From CAWEHT01 sp963808455 (GTDB lineage Bacteria > Chloroflexota > Anaerolineae > CG2-30-64-16), in the NCBI GenBank assembly GCA_963808455.1, contig CAWEHT010000155.1, positions 1 through 57,521 on the forward strand: DNA of 57,521 nucleotides, given 5' to 3'. Every line of letters begins with the position of its first letter. The stretch's first letter is position 1. Below are positions 1 through 8,342 of the stretch, in pieces. The notes under the pieces were generated by a model. It was not told where the DNA came from. It worked only from the letters and a program-made list of their open reading frames with translations, and did no database searches. The position numbers and the translations under genes are program-made.

Positions 1-930
1 GGCGGCGACCTCGGCCCCTACCGCCCGGCCGCCCTCGACCAGGATGCGGCGAACGGCCGTGCGCAAGTACACCTCGCCACCGTGCCGGCGGATGGCCTCG
101 ACCAGCGCGTCGGCCAGGGCCTGTGAGCTTCCGACAGGATAGCCGCCGCCCTCGAAATAGTAGCCAAAGATCGGGGCCATGGAGCCTACCGTCAGCGAGG
201 CCGGATCGTCAGAAAGGTAGCCGGTCAGGACGGACAGCAGGGATTTCAGGCCCGGCTCCTGGAAGTACTGATCCAGCATCTGCCCGAAGGGCACGTTCAT
301 CCAGCGCATCATGTGAGGATGGCTGGCAGGGAAGGCCAGCGTGGCCTCGACGGTACGCGGTGGGCCGGGCATGTCGCCCTGGTCCCCTGAGCCGGCGTAC
401 ATCTCGCCATAGATGGCGCTCATCTCGTCGAAGAACGCCGCGATGTGTCCTCCCTCGCCGGGGAACCGCCCGGCGAGGGCCGAGACGAACTCGCTTACGT
501 CGCGCGGGACTTTGAGGTGGGAGCCGTCAGGCAGGATGTATTCGTGATCCATGCGCTGCCAGGAAAGGCGGTCCTCGACGCCGAGCCGGCGCAGCAGGCC
601 CCGCACCGGGCCGTGCTCGCCGAGGCCGCTGACGTCGTGCACGCCGGCATCGAAAACGTAGCGCAGCCGGGGCCCGCCGCGGTTCACGCTGCGCGGCCAG
701 GCCGTGCAGTAGCCGCCGGGCAGATAATGCTGCTCGAAGACCGCTACTTTCAGCCCGCGCTCGGCCAGGAGCGCGGCTGCCGTCAGCCCGCCGATGCCGG
801 AGCCGACGACGATCACGTCGTGCTCGTTCTCGCCTTCCGGCCGCTCGCTCGCGAAAGTGGGCGCCGGCCATGGGTCGCGGGCGGCCAATTGGCGCCGGAT
901 GGCACAGCGCACAGTAGAAACCGGGGAACT
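1..930 (-). CDS. CrtI/phytoene-desaturase-like FAD-dependent oxidoreductase (3' end cut by window)
   Basis: Translating the minus strand gives a dinucleotide-binding motif DVIVVGSGIGGLT (about nt 780-815) followed by ALLAERGLKVAVFEQHYLPGG. This is the N-terminal FAD-binding Rossmann fold of phytoene desaturase / retinol saturase-like amine-oxidase-type flavoproteins. The frame stays open to position 1, so the C-terminal half lies outside the window. There is no ATG near the FAD motif in this frame; GTG and TTG codons around nt 880-915 are the only start candidates. The linker just upstream (RRQLAARDPWPAPTF) reads directly back into the hydrophobic gene at 900-1442, so the two may be one fused gene broken by indels. 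Flavoprotein family assignment is firm; substrate (carotenoid, retinoid or other polyene) is unknown. Confidence 0.8.
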
Positions 931-1442
931 TCGCTGAGAAGGCGATGCCCCCGGCGACCGCCAGGTTGGGCAGGATGGCCGCGAGCCAGAGCCTGGCCGC
1001 CGGCAGGGCCAGGCTCAGCCCGCCCAGCGCCATGTTGAGCAAGAAGATACCGCCCCAGGCCGCGGTGATGATCTCGTTCGTCCGGCGGAACAACGGCAGG
1101 TCCCAGAGCACGCGGGTAGCTCTCGCGGGCGTACTCATACGTGAAGGGCGAGCCGGCCAGAAGGCTACCCCAGGCCATCAGCGCCAACGTGCCGCCGACC
1201 AGCACCGCGTCGTAGGTGCGCATGAACGACAGCCCGAGCGCCACGGACAGAACGGCATGCGCGCTAAAGAAAGCCAGCGTCACGATCTCCATGGTCTTGA
1301 AGCTGCGGCTGCGGAACCAGCGCCAGCTCACCAGCCCGAGGCCGGCCGCCAGGCCCGCCAGGACCGCGGCCTGCCATTGCCCGGCGCCCGAAAGCACCCA
1401 GTAAAACACCCAGGGGATGAAACCGACCAACGCTTGTGCCAT
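900..1442 (-). CDS. Multi-pass membrane protein, frameshifted; possible N-terminal part of the adjacent flavoprotein
   Basis: The start is ATG at 1442 with a GGAGG ribosome site just upstream. The first frame encodes MAQALVGFIPWVFYWVL, then two or three hydrophobic helices as far as YEYARESYPR (about nt 1130). The hydrophobic reading then continues in another frame (RRTNEIITAAWGGIFLLNMA and further) to about nt 910, so a one-base indel near 1130 breaks it. About five membrane segments are visible in total. After AKFPGFYC no stop occurs in the second frame; a second indel near 910-920 would join it to the FAD-binding domain. I do not recognise a named family for the membrane part. Whether it is a separate gene or the membrane anchor of the oxidoreductase cannot be settled from this sequence alone. 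Confidence 0.6.
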
Positions 1443-1505
1443 GACAACCTCCACATCGGCCACGCAAGGCCTGGGGCCCTCCAACGGCCCGCAGCCCTCC
1501 GCGGC

Positions 1506-1777
1506 CTAGTGCAGAAACAGGGGACCCTTTTGGTGACACAGAGACGGATTCTTCGCTGGCGGCTCGCCGCGGCGCAGGCCGGCTTGCTTACTCGCTTCTA
1601 AGAAACTCCCTGACGACGGATTCTTCGCTGTGGCTCGCCGGCGACAGTGATCGTGGACAGACCCGCTCAGAATGACAGGCAGGCGGTTTCTCGCCATGCC
1701 ACATGACCGCCCGAGGTCATGAACGTCTCAGAATGACAGACGCCGCTACCGACGATGTCCCCCTGCATATGCACCAG
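1506..1777. repeat. MITE-like dispersed repeat, copy A (about 272 bp)
   Basis: The copy begins CTAGTGCAGAAACAGGGGAC and ends with the imperfect inverted complement GTCCCCCTGCATATGCACCAG. Inside are the signature strings ACGGATTCTTCGCTG (twice) and CTCAGAATGACAG (twice). It shares its ends and internal motifs with the copies at 8205-8342 and 51347-51499, and is longer than both because of the internal duplication. It has no coding capacity. It fills the gap between the membrane protein gene and the FMN-reductase gene. Confidence 0.75.
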
Positions 1778-1843
1778 GATCGTATCAAACTGCCCGGATT
1801 CCGACCAGCGGCAGCCACTTGCCGGTCCTGCGCTCATATCTCT

Positions 1844-2962
1844 TCATGGTTGCCTGCTACCCGCGGACGGCTTCCCATCGTGCGCCGAGGGCCCGAACCA
1901 ATGGCTGAACTGCATCAACAGGCCGAAGTTGCCCTCGACGCGGCACCGGCCGGTCATAAAAGCCTGCCCGCCGTCGAGCTTCCGTGTCACTACATCCATC
2001 CAGACCTCGAAAGGCGCGTGGATCACCAGGTCCGGGGAGGCCGCCGGCCCTGTGTGCCCGCCGATCTGGCCGTGGCCGATGTCGAGGTAGCAGGCGCCCG
2101 TGGTCTCGCCCGCGAAGTCGAACTGGATCAACGCCCTGGAATCGCCCGCCGTGGCCGCGTCGAAGCCGGTTTCCATAAGCGCCAGGAACCCTTCGATGCT
2201 GTGTGGCCGTGGCGGCAGTCCTCGCTCCTCGAGGACCTTGGGCGTGACCCCCTCGTCAACGCAGTTCTGCCAGAACACGTTTGCCATCTGGGCCACGGTC
2301 TCAAGGCTGGCCAGGGGTTGCCGGATGCGCCCCAGGATCTCGGCGGAAACCGATCCGTTGGCCACCAGTTCCCGGCCGGCCTCCTCTGTGGCCTCCAGGA
2401 TCTGCTGCACCTTGCCGGCCCCGGCGTGCCCCATCATCATCGCATTGGGGCGGTAGATCTCCGCCAGCAATCCGCCATCCCGGCGGACGCCGAACAGGAA
2501 ATGAGCATAATGCGAGAGCTCGTCGAACACCCAGTCTTCCGCGAAGCCGGCTACTGACAGCACGACCGCCGCGGGCAGGTGGTGCCGCTCGGGATGATGC
2601 CAGTGGCCGTCGGCGGCCTGCACGAAGAACGGCTCGTGGGCCGGCCAGGTGCGTTCGATGAAGGCCTTCATCGGCGCGTTGACCGTCCAATGGAACAAAG
2701 GCGTGGCGTAGATGCAGATGTCGGCCTCCAGCCACTTGGGGTAAAGCTCCAGCGTCATGTCATCCTGCAGCGTGCAGCGGCCGGGGGTCTTGCTGCTACA
2801 GGTGAAGCAGCCTCGACAGTAGCCGATCTTCTTCTCGCGCAGGTTGGCCACTTCGACCTCGGCGCCGGCCTGGCGCATGCCCTGGACCAGATGGGTGAGC
2901 ATCAGCTCGGTGCGGCTTTGACCTTCGCCGCGCAAGCTGCTGTTGACAGCGAGCACCTTCAT
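1844..2962 (-). CDS. NADPH-dependent FMN reductase / flavodoxin-fold protein fused to a C-terminal SCP2 domain
   Basis: The 372-residue protein starts at ATG 2962, chosen for the GGGAGGAAG ribosome site directly upstream and for the fold beginning MKVLAVNSSLRGEGQSRT. The N-terminal ~190 residues have the flavodoxin-like FMN reductase pattern: the phosphate-binding SSLRGEGQSRT loop, a Cys-rich YCRGCFTC segment, then DICIYATPLFHWTVNAPMK for the isoalloxazine pocket. Cysteines of this kind are common in iron-sulfur flavoprotein/NAD(P)H reductase relatives. The last ~110 residues (ALIQFDFAGET ... FEVWMDVVTRKLDGGQAF ... GNFGLLMQFSHWF) look like an SCP2 sterol/lipid-binding domain. Likely role: reduction of a hydrophobic substrate held by the SCP2 domain (inference). 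It is monocistronic and intact. Confidence 0.8.
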   Translation of the reverse strand: MKVLAVNSSLRGEGQSRTELMLTHLVQGMRQAGAEVEVANLREKKIGYCRGCFTCSSKTPGRCTLQDDMTLELYPKWLEADICIYATPLFHWTVNAPMKAFIERTWPAHEPFFVQAADGHWHHPERHHLPAAVVLSVAGFAEDWVFDELSHYAHFLFGVRRDGGLLAEIYRPNAMMMGHAGAGKVQQILEATEEAGRELVANGSVSAEILGRIRQPLASLETVAQMANVFWQNCVDEGVTPKVLEERGLPPRPHSIEGFLALMETGFDAATAGDSRALIQFDFAGETTGACYLDIGHGQIGGHTGPAASPDLVIHAPFEVWMDVVTRKLDGGQAFMTGRCRVEGNFGLLMQFSHWFGPSAHDGKPSAGSRQP

Positions 2963-3153
2963 GATGGCTTCCTCCCGGTTGTGCGGATCGTCTCTCTTGC
3001 GAAGTACAACTACAGGATAACCCCGACGGCGCCTTGAAGGGCAGTGCCTCAGGTCACAACGGCGGCACATCCTGGGTCATGTGAAGTCACGTGCATGGTC
3101 ATGCGGCGGAGAGGCCCGCATCCCGCCGGGCGAGGCCCGGGAGCAGCCGGGTC

Positions 3154-3162
3154 TGATATAAT
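3154..3162 (+). promoter_or_regulatory. Extended -10 promoter (TGATATAAT)
   Basis: A perfect TATAAT at 3157-3162 is preceded by TG with one base between, an extended -10 element. No good -35 is present. It lies about 98 nt upstream of the GyrI-like gene at 3260 and points toward it. Confidence 0.5.
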
Positions 3163-3259
3163 GGTTGCCGTACCTGCACGGCGGATCGCGCCGTATCGCT
3201 CGCGCGTACCATGATCTGGCAAGGACCTGGTGCCCTGCCCGGGCAAGGAAGGAGGAACT

Positions 3260-3899
3260 ATGGAACAACTCGATCTGCGCAAAGAGCTGAAGCGCTTCTA
3301 CTCCCCATCGGCAAAGAAGGCCGAGATCGTCGACGTGCCTGAGTTCCAGTTCGCCACGCTGAGCGGCCGGATCGAGCCCGGCGCCGAGCCGGGCAATTCA
3401 CCGGCCTTCGCGCAGGCTCTGGAGGCCCTGTACGGCATTTCCTACACCCTGAAGTTCATGGCCAAGCAGCGCAAGGAGGACCCGGTTGACTACCCGGTGA
3501 TGGCCCTGGAAGCGCTGTGGTGGGTAGAGGGGGGCGAATTCCAGATCGGGCGCAAGGACAACTGGTGCTGGCAGGCCATGATCCTGCAGCCCGAACTGGT
3601 GACGGGCGGGATGTTCGAGGAGGGGTTGGCCCAGCTGCGGAAGAAGCGCGGCGAAAGCCCGGCCCTGACGCAGCTGCGGCTCGAGCGCTTCCACGAGGGG
3701 CTCGCCGTGCAGATGCTGCACGTGGGGCCATATGATGCCGAGCCCGCCACGGTCGATAAAATGGAAGCCTTCGCGACGCGAGAGCGGCTACCGGATGGTG
3801 AGGCAGCACCATGAGATCTACCTGGGCGACCCGCGGCGCGCCGCCCCCGAGAAGCTGAAGACGGTGCTGAGACACCCGGTCGAGCGGATGGACGCCTGA
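3260..3899 (+). CDS. GyrI-like small-molecule-binding domain protein (frameshifted near the C-terminus)
   Basis: The start is ATG 3260 with AAGGAGGAAC immediately upstream. The first ~175 residues read MEQLDLRKELKRFYSPS, then a GyrI/SOUL-type fold (IVDVPEFQFATLSGRIEPG, ALWWVEGGEF, WCWQAMILQPELV, QMLHVGPYDAE). Near nt 3775-3785 the frame shifts by one base. The second frame carries the family's characteristic ending SGYRMVRQHHEIYLGDPRR and AAPEKLKTVLRHPVE, stopping at TGA 3897-3899. The family (GyrI-like, COG4832 type) is typically ~200 residues and is thought to bind small hydrophobic cations or drugs. The break is most likely a one-base sequence error because both halves are fully conserved. 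Confidence 0.8.
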
Positions 3900-3900
3900 G

Positions 3901-4002
3901 CGCGACAGCTTGCTTCACGCCTTTCGCAAGAAGGGCCAGAAAGCGCCGGCGCAGGTGATCCTTACGGCCGAACGGCGGATGGTAGAGCTGCTGGAGGGCT
4001 AA
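3901..4002 (+). pseudogene. Relic of a HigB/Gp49-like RelE-family toxin (C-terminal fragment)
   Basis: Directly after the GyrI-like stop, an open frame reads SLLHAFRKKGQKAPAQVI and LTAERRMVELLEG, ending in TAA at 4000-4002. This matches the end of phage-derived Gp49-like / HigB toxins, where a hydrophobic strand leads into LHGFxKKTxKTP and an ExxxAxxR helix. Everything upstream of this ~33-residue tail is missing, replaced by the GyrI-like gene. It is too short to be a functional ribonuclease. Confidence 0.6.
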
Positions 4003-4003
4003 C

Positions 4004-4150
4004 ATGCGACGATTGAGAACGTTCGAGGAGGAAGCAGAACAAGTGCGAGCCCCGGCATTTGCGGCTGCGGTCGAGGAGCTGGAGCCGGCCCACCAGGTGG
4101 CCCGCATGCGCATCCTTCGCGATCCAAACGCCCGCCTGACGCGTCAATGA
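4004..4150 (+). pseudogene. Relic of a HigA-type (XRE) antitoxin, N-terminal fragment
   Basis: A 48-residue frame starts at ATG 4004, one base after the toxin relic's stop, in the usual higB-higA order. It reads MRRLRTFEEEAEQVRAP, FAAAVEELEPAHQVARMR and then LTRQ followed by TGA (4148-4150). The pattern (xPxFxxAxxxLEPxxQxAR followed by LTQ) is the segment just before the helix-turn-helix in HigA antitoxins. The helix-turn-helix itself is absent. Position, order and one-base spacing support a decayed higBA operon. Confidence 0.55.
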
Positions 4151-4262
4151 TCACACCCCGTCGGGCAGAGACGCAACCGGGTCACGCGGAACGCGAGCCG
4201 TGCCATGGCTGCAGCCAGCCCATTCGTACCTCCCGGCGCGGGAAACCGTGCCCCTGCCCAGC

Positions 4263-5087
4263 CTATGGCGCAGGCGTCCCCGTCGCCAGCGGCGACACCG
4301 GACCGGTCGTGGGCGGCGGCGCCGTGACGGTGGCGGCCAGCGACGGCACGAACTGCCGCGTCGGGACGTCGAAGTAGAAGACCGTGCCGCCGGTGGACTG
4401 CAGGATCACCCGCTCCCCCTGCGCCCCCGTGATGGTCACCTCCCCAGAAGCGGTAGGCGTCAGGAACATTTTCTGGTAGACCATGCTGTCGCTCAGCCGG
4501 TCCTGTGCCATCTGCCACACCTCCACGACCAGCAGGCCCTGCGGGCCGGGCGACGCCCGGGCCGGGTCCGCGTAGGTGCCGCCGGCGATGACGTCGGTGT
4601 TGACCATTCCGCCCGCGCTGACCTCGTGCCATAGGTTCGTGACCCCGAACCCGCTGTTGTAGTACGTTGGCAGCCCTCTCCCTAGCCACCCTGCGCCGGC
4701 GAGCGTTTGGCCGGGGAAGGCGGTATGAAGGGCCTGGGTCGGCCGCGGCTTGGCTGCCAGCGTCGCCTCTTCCCGGCGCAGCCTGGCCCAGTCGGTCGTG
4801 ACCTGCGGGGTGTAGAGCGGGGAGCGCCGCGTTTTCTCCACGCTGATCAGGTTTGCCCTCCTGGTCAACATCGCCTGGATCGTAGCAGCGGGGATTGGGG
4901 TGAGCGTCGCGGGGGCCGCCTCCGTTGCGGTCGGCAGGGGCGAAATGCCGGCCCCTCCGCGTACCGCGCCGGCCGACGAGTACACGAAGCGCCAGGCGAC
5001 AAAGGCCACGGCCAACAGCAGGACGGTCAGCAGCACGTCGCGGAGGGCCCTCAGTGGTTTGCGACCCTCGGGCTCAAGTCTCATCAT
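4263..5087 (-). CDS. Membrane-anchored extracytoplasmic protein with Pro/Thr-rich tail (paralog 1), function unknown
   Basis: The 274-residue protein has a basic N-terminus, one membrane helix at about residues 16-36 (DVLLTVLLLAVAFVAWRFV), a Pro/Thr/Ala linker (SPLPTATEAAPATLTPIPAA), a ~150-residue globular part, a conserved block VTITGAQGERVILQST and FYFDVPTRQFVPSLAA, and a disordered tail PPPTTGPVSPLATGTPAP. The start ATG (5087) has AGGAGG 4-10 nt upstream. It lies 11 nt after the secreted protein gene that ends at 5099, so the two are probably co-transcribed. A second, disrupted copy of the same family lies at 6652-8940. I do not recognise a database family; the single anchor and tail suggest a cell-surface or envelope protein. 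Confidence 0.65.
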   Translation of the reverse strand: MMRLEPEGRKPLRALRDVLLTVLLLAVAFVAWRFVYSSAGAVRGGAGISPLPTATEAAPATLTPIPAATIQAMLTRRANLISVEKTRRSPLYTPQVTTDWARLRREEATLAAKPRPTQALHTAFPGQTLAGAGWLGRGLPTYYNSGFGVTNLWHEVSAGGMVNTDVIAGGTYADPARASPGPQGLLVVEVWQMAQDRLSDSMVYQKMFLTPTASGEVTITGAQGERVILQSTGGTVFYFDVPTRQFVPSLAATVTAPPPTTGPVSPLATGTPAP

Positions 5088-5098
5088 AGCCTCCTGGT

Positions 5099-6277
5099 CT
5101 ACTTTTCCCAGCTCATATCGCTGGACCAGACCATGAAAGGATAGGGGTTGTTCCGCGGGACCGTTCGTGGGTCGGCCAGGAGCGCCGAGTACAGCTGGTC
5201 GAAGCCCGTGTTGGGATCGTTATTCGTCCCGGCCTGGCAGCCGACCTCCTGGCACGCATTGGACTGGGTCAGCGCGCCGATGAACCCGATGGCGCCATCC
5301 ACGTAGCCGGGGGTGCCCGGCTGGCCCTGGCTGTAGTTCTGGTGGCCGAGCAGGCTGAGAGTGTACCACTGCGTCGCGTTGCCTCCGCCCGTATTGTAGA
5401 TCTCCGGCATGGGCATGCCGGTCGTCGGATACGTATTCGGTTCGCCCCAGGCTACGTCGTAGCGCTCCTCGCAGGTCCACTCATACGGAAAGTTGGGTGG
5501 GAAGGGGCCCATCGACTGGCCGGGCGTGTTGCAGGACGTGCAGTTCTCGCACGCGCCGAAGTCGAGATAGAAGTCGTCGGCGGCGTTGCTGAAGTTCAGG
5601 GCCCAGGTGCGCGTGGCCTGACCGCTGTTAAACGCGAGCTCAGCGTCCATCCCTCCCCAGACGTCAACGTCGCCCCCCCAGCCCTCGTTGTTTACCCAGT
5701 CCGCGACCGCGACGACCTCGTCCCCCCAGCTCGTCGCGTGCTCGGCCGTGACGTAGGCGGTGCCACTCGGGCTCAAGTCCCAGTTGTTTACGCCCATGGC
5801 GACCGTGAGGTGCGAGCCCGCGGGGTATTAGCCCCCGGCCATGAACCCATTGATGAACCCATAGACGGTCTCGCCGACGTCCTCCTCGGACTCGAACACC
5901 GACCGATCCTCCCTGAGGAATACACCGTCCTCAGGCTCCCACCCGTCGCCGGCAGTGTAGGGGTAAAGGAAGTCCAGTATGATCACGATATTTTGGCCAG
6001 GGAGTGTGGTCTGGGCCCGGCTGCGGCCCAGATTGTAGCCCGGGGTGAATCCATAAAGGCTGGCAAGGCTCATGTAGCGCGAGATCGTGGCCGGAGGGGG
6101 GAAGTAGTTCACTATGAGAGGCAACCACGCATGCGGGGCCGAGGAGCCTCCAGCCGGCGACTCGGCCGCAGTTGGCGCCAGGGCTCGCGCACCGGCGGGA
6201 ACGACGAGGGTTAGCGAGGCGAACAGAACGATCCACGACGTGAGCGCGGATATCCGGGTTCGGCGCGTGGTGTGCAT
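5099..6277 (-). pseudogene. Secreted protein interrupted by an in-frame TAA
   Basis: The start is ATG 6277, preceded by GGGAGAGGAAG. Residues 1-32 form a classical signal peptide (MHTTRRTRISALTSWIVLFA, then VVPAGARA). The frame stays open through SRYMSLASLYGFTPGYNLG and VYGFINGFMAGG to a TAA at 5828-5830. It then continues in exactly the same frame with YPAGSHLTVAMGVNNWD down to the stop at 5099-5101, giving about 392 codons in all. Because the frame does not change, one substitution (for example TAT or CAA to TAA) explains the break. The downstream half has many Trp, Tyr and Asn residues and two Cys pairs, suggesting a folded extracellular domain, possibly carbohydrate-active. No named family is recognised. 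Confidence 0.6.
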
Positions 6278-6447
6278 CTTCCTCTCCCTGCCGGCCGGGA
6301 GGCCGGCGCCGGCTGGCGTGCGAGATGGGTCGAGCATTGGGACCGACGGCGCCACACGGTAGGCCAGCGGGAGATCGGTCCGAAGCCCGTTGGCGCGCCC
6401 GGCTCTGGTTGTGGAGGGTTATGGCAGGGATACGGGAAGTGTAACGG

Positions 6448-6472
6448 CGGGCCGGGTAAGGCACCCGGCCCG
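6448..6472. terminator. GC-rich hairpin, possible terminator
   Basis: A perfect 10-bp stem (CGGGCCGGGT / ACCCGGCCCG) closes a 5-nt loop AAGGC. It lies between the end of the disrupted paralog (6652) and the start of the secreted protein gene (6277), as a minus-strand terminator would. It lacks a clear U-tract. The remainder of 6278-6651 shows no gene. Confidence 0.4.
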
Positions 6473-6651
6473 CTCACGCGGTCACGAGATGAAATTCACC
6501 TGCGTCGATCATAGCGGGGGGGGGATGTTGTCAAGTCAAGGTGTGTTAACATTGCGGCCTGGTCGTGGCTGCCGCCAGCCGGGCGCGGTCCCTCGGGGGC
6601 CCTGCCGGCGCGGGCCCGTGACGCGGTCGGCGGCGGGTCTCCGCGCCCGGC

Positions 6652-7086
6652 TCACGGCGCAGGCGTCCCCGTCGCCAGCGGCGACACCGGGCTGGTCGCA
6701 GAAGGCGGCGGGGTGACGGTCGCGGCCAGCGACGGCACGAACTGGCGGGCCGGTACGTCGAAATAGAAAGTTGCGCCGTCAGTCGACTGCAGGATCACCC
6801 GCTCCCCCAGTGCCCCGGTGATGGTCACCGGCCCGTCCTTCGTGGGCGTCTCGAAATCGCCGCCCGGGTGCGTCTTGGCGACCGCGGCGGTGTCTAGCGG
6901 CGGTAAGGCTTCGACCCTCATGGAGAGCGCTCCTTGCGAGACGTCATTGAAGTCGGCTGCGCGGTCCGCCCCCGCGCACACTTCGGTGCGTGCCAACCCG
7001 CCCTCGGAATCGACGAACCAGCAGTTCGAGGTGTAGAACGCCATGGGGCTGTCGAACGCGAGCAGCCTCGTGACGTGGCCGGAGCC
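6652..7086 (-). pseudogene. C-terminal fragment of anchored-protein paralog 2, cut by MITE + IS630
   Basis: The frame encodes LGSGHVTRLLAFDSPMAF, then a domain ending VTITGALGERVILQST, FYFDVPARQFVPSLAA and a Pro/Ser/Thr tail finishing SPLATGTPAP. The last ~70 residues are nearly identical to the protein at 4263-5087, and the DNA is correspondingly similar (4266-4400 against 6658-6800). The 5' end runs straight into the IS630 terminus at 7087-7089. The missing N-terminal part lies on the far side of the insertion at 8343-8940. It is not expected to be expressed as it stands. Confidence 0.65.
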
Positions 7087-7088
7087 TA

Positions 7089-8204
7089 AGTACATTCAGA
7101 CAAATCATGCGGCATTAGACCCGATGGCCGAGAGCACTTTAGACGGTGTCTCGTTGCATCTTTGGAAGAAGGCCAGGGTTTCGGCGATCAGGGCCTTGAT
7201 GCTCGCGAAGAGCTCACAGTGCGTAACTTCCTTGCGGTAGTACCGCCGCAGCATTTCGATGGGATTGAGCCAAGGGCTGTAGGTGGGCAGGTACAACAGC
7301 ACCAACCGCCCTGCTGCGCCGCGGACCACGGCTTCGATTTCATCATCTTCGTGCGTACAGGCGTTGTCCCAGGCCACGTACACCGTCTCGTGCGGATGCT
7401 TGTCGAGCAAAGCCTGCAACAACTCGGCAATCTGACGGCGTCGTTTATGGCGGCGTACGATCACCACCGTCTCGCCGGTGTGATAGTTGACCGCCCCGAT
7501 GCCATACTGGGTCTTGGGCTGTCCCGGCGTGGCAATCATGACCTGCTGGCCCTTGGGACTCCACATCGCTTTCAGGGTCGGCAGCCAACTGACGTTGAAC
7601 TCGTCGGCATAGTAGAACACAGCGCCCGGCTTCAGCTGGTCTCGGGTGTCTTCAATCGTCTTTTTTTTACAACGTACTCCGGATCGGGGCTGGTGATCGT
7701 GTGCTGGGGCCGACTCAACACGATGTCAGCCGCCTTGAGATAGACCCGGACCGTTTCGGGTTCGACCCGAATGCCGGTCTGTTCGGCCATGTAGTCGGCC
7801 AAGCGCTGGAGCGTCCAGGTCGAATACGATTGGTCCAGGCTGCGAGGGCGCTGGCGTACCGCTTGCATCAGCCGCTCCCGGTACTCGGGTGTCACCTTGT
7901 CGGGCCGGCCGGGGCGAGGTTGGTCCGCCAAGCCGTTGACGCCCTCCGCCAGGTAACGCTTGAGCCAGGCGACCACCGTGTCCGGGTCCGTACGCACGAT
8001 CTTGGCGATCTCGCTGGCGACCAAGTGTTGCTCGGCAGCCAGCAGGATCATCTGCACCCGGGTTCGCAGGCGGACATCCCGTGTGCTGCGGTACAGGGTA
8101 TCGAGTTCCTGGATCGCTGCCGATGTCAGATCAGGGAGTCGGATGGCTTGTCGCATGATGACCTCCGGCTCCCAGTATACCCGATTAACTTATCTGAGTG
8201 TACT
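7089..8204 (-). mobile_element. IS630-family insertion sequence with TA target duplication
   Basis: Terminal inverted repeats are visible. TAAGTACATTCAGACAAAT (7087-7105) matches the reverse complement of 8187-8206 at 17 of 20 positions, both copies starting with the duplicated TA. The element is about 1.12 kb and contains a two-phase transposase gene. Removing it and one TA restores GGAGCCTAGTGCAGAA. This matches the intact left end of the dispersed repeat at 1505-1520, so the target was the TA within the repeat's terminal CTAG. Confidence 0.88.
7105..8156 (-). CDS. IS630-family DDE transposase, expressed by a -1 frameshift on A8
   Basis: Phase A (8156 down to the slip site) holds the helix-turn-helix half: QMILLAAEQHLVASEIAKIV, TVVAWLKRYLAEGV, RPGRPDKVTP. 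Phase B (down to 7105) holds the DDE half: FYYADEFNVSWLP (D), YVAWDNACTHED (D), LPTYSPWLNPIEMLRRYY (E). The two phases join at a run of eight T (7661-7668; A8 in the coding strand). The zero frame reads GTA AAA AAA AGA, so A-AAA-AAA is a canonical -1 slippery heptamer. The shifted reading VKKKTIEDTRDQLKPGAVF runs smoothly into the catalytic domain. Without slippage, phase A stops at 7632. Such frameshifting is known in IS630-type elements; here it is inferred from sequence. Confidence 0.88.
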
Positions 8205-8342
8205 TAGTGCAGAATCAGGGGACCCTTTCGGTGACGCAGAGACGGATTCTTCGCTGGGGGCTCGCCGCGGCGGAGGCCGGCTTGCATACACGCTCAGAAT
8301 GACAGACACCGCTACCGACAATGTCGCCTGCATATGCACCAG
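8205..8342. repeat. MITE-like dispersed repeat, copy B (interrupted at its left tip by IS630)
   Basis: The sequence TAGTGCAGAATCAGGGGACC, GACGGATTCTTCGCTG, CTCAGAATGACAGAC and the right end CCTGCATATGCACCAG correspond segment by segment to copies A and C. The first bases of this copy (CC before the TA) lie on the other side of the IS630 at 7085-7086. The repeat itself separates the two halves of paralog 2. Confidence 0.75.

Noticed and set aside
123..1038. Several plus-strand open frames at the window start
   Set aside because: They are antisense to the FAD-binding oxidoreductase, whose minus-strand translation contains the VVGSGIGG motif.
3957..4150. A complete higBA system
   Set aside because: Only the toxin tail and antitoxin head remain; the RNase core and the helix-turn-helix are missing.
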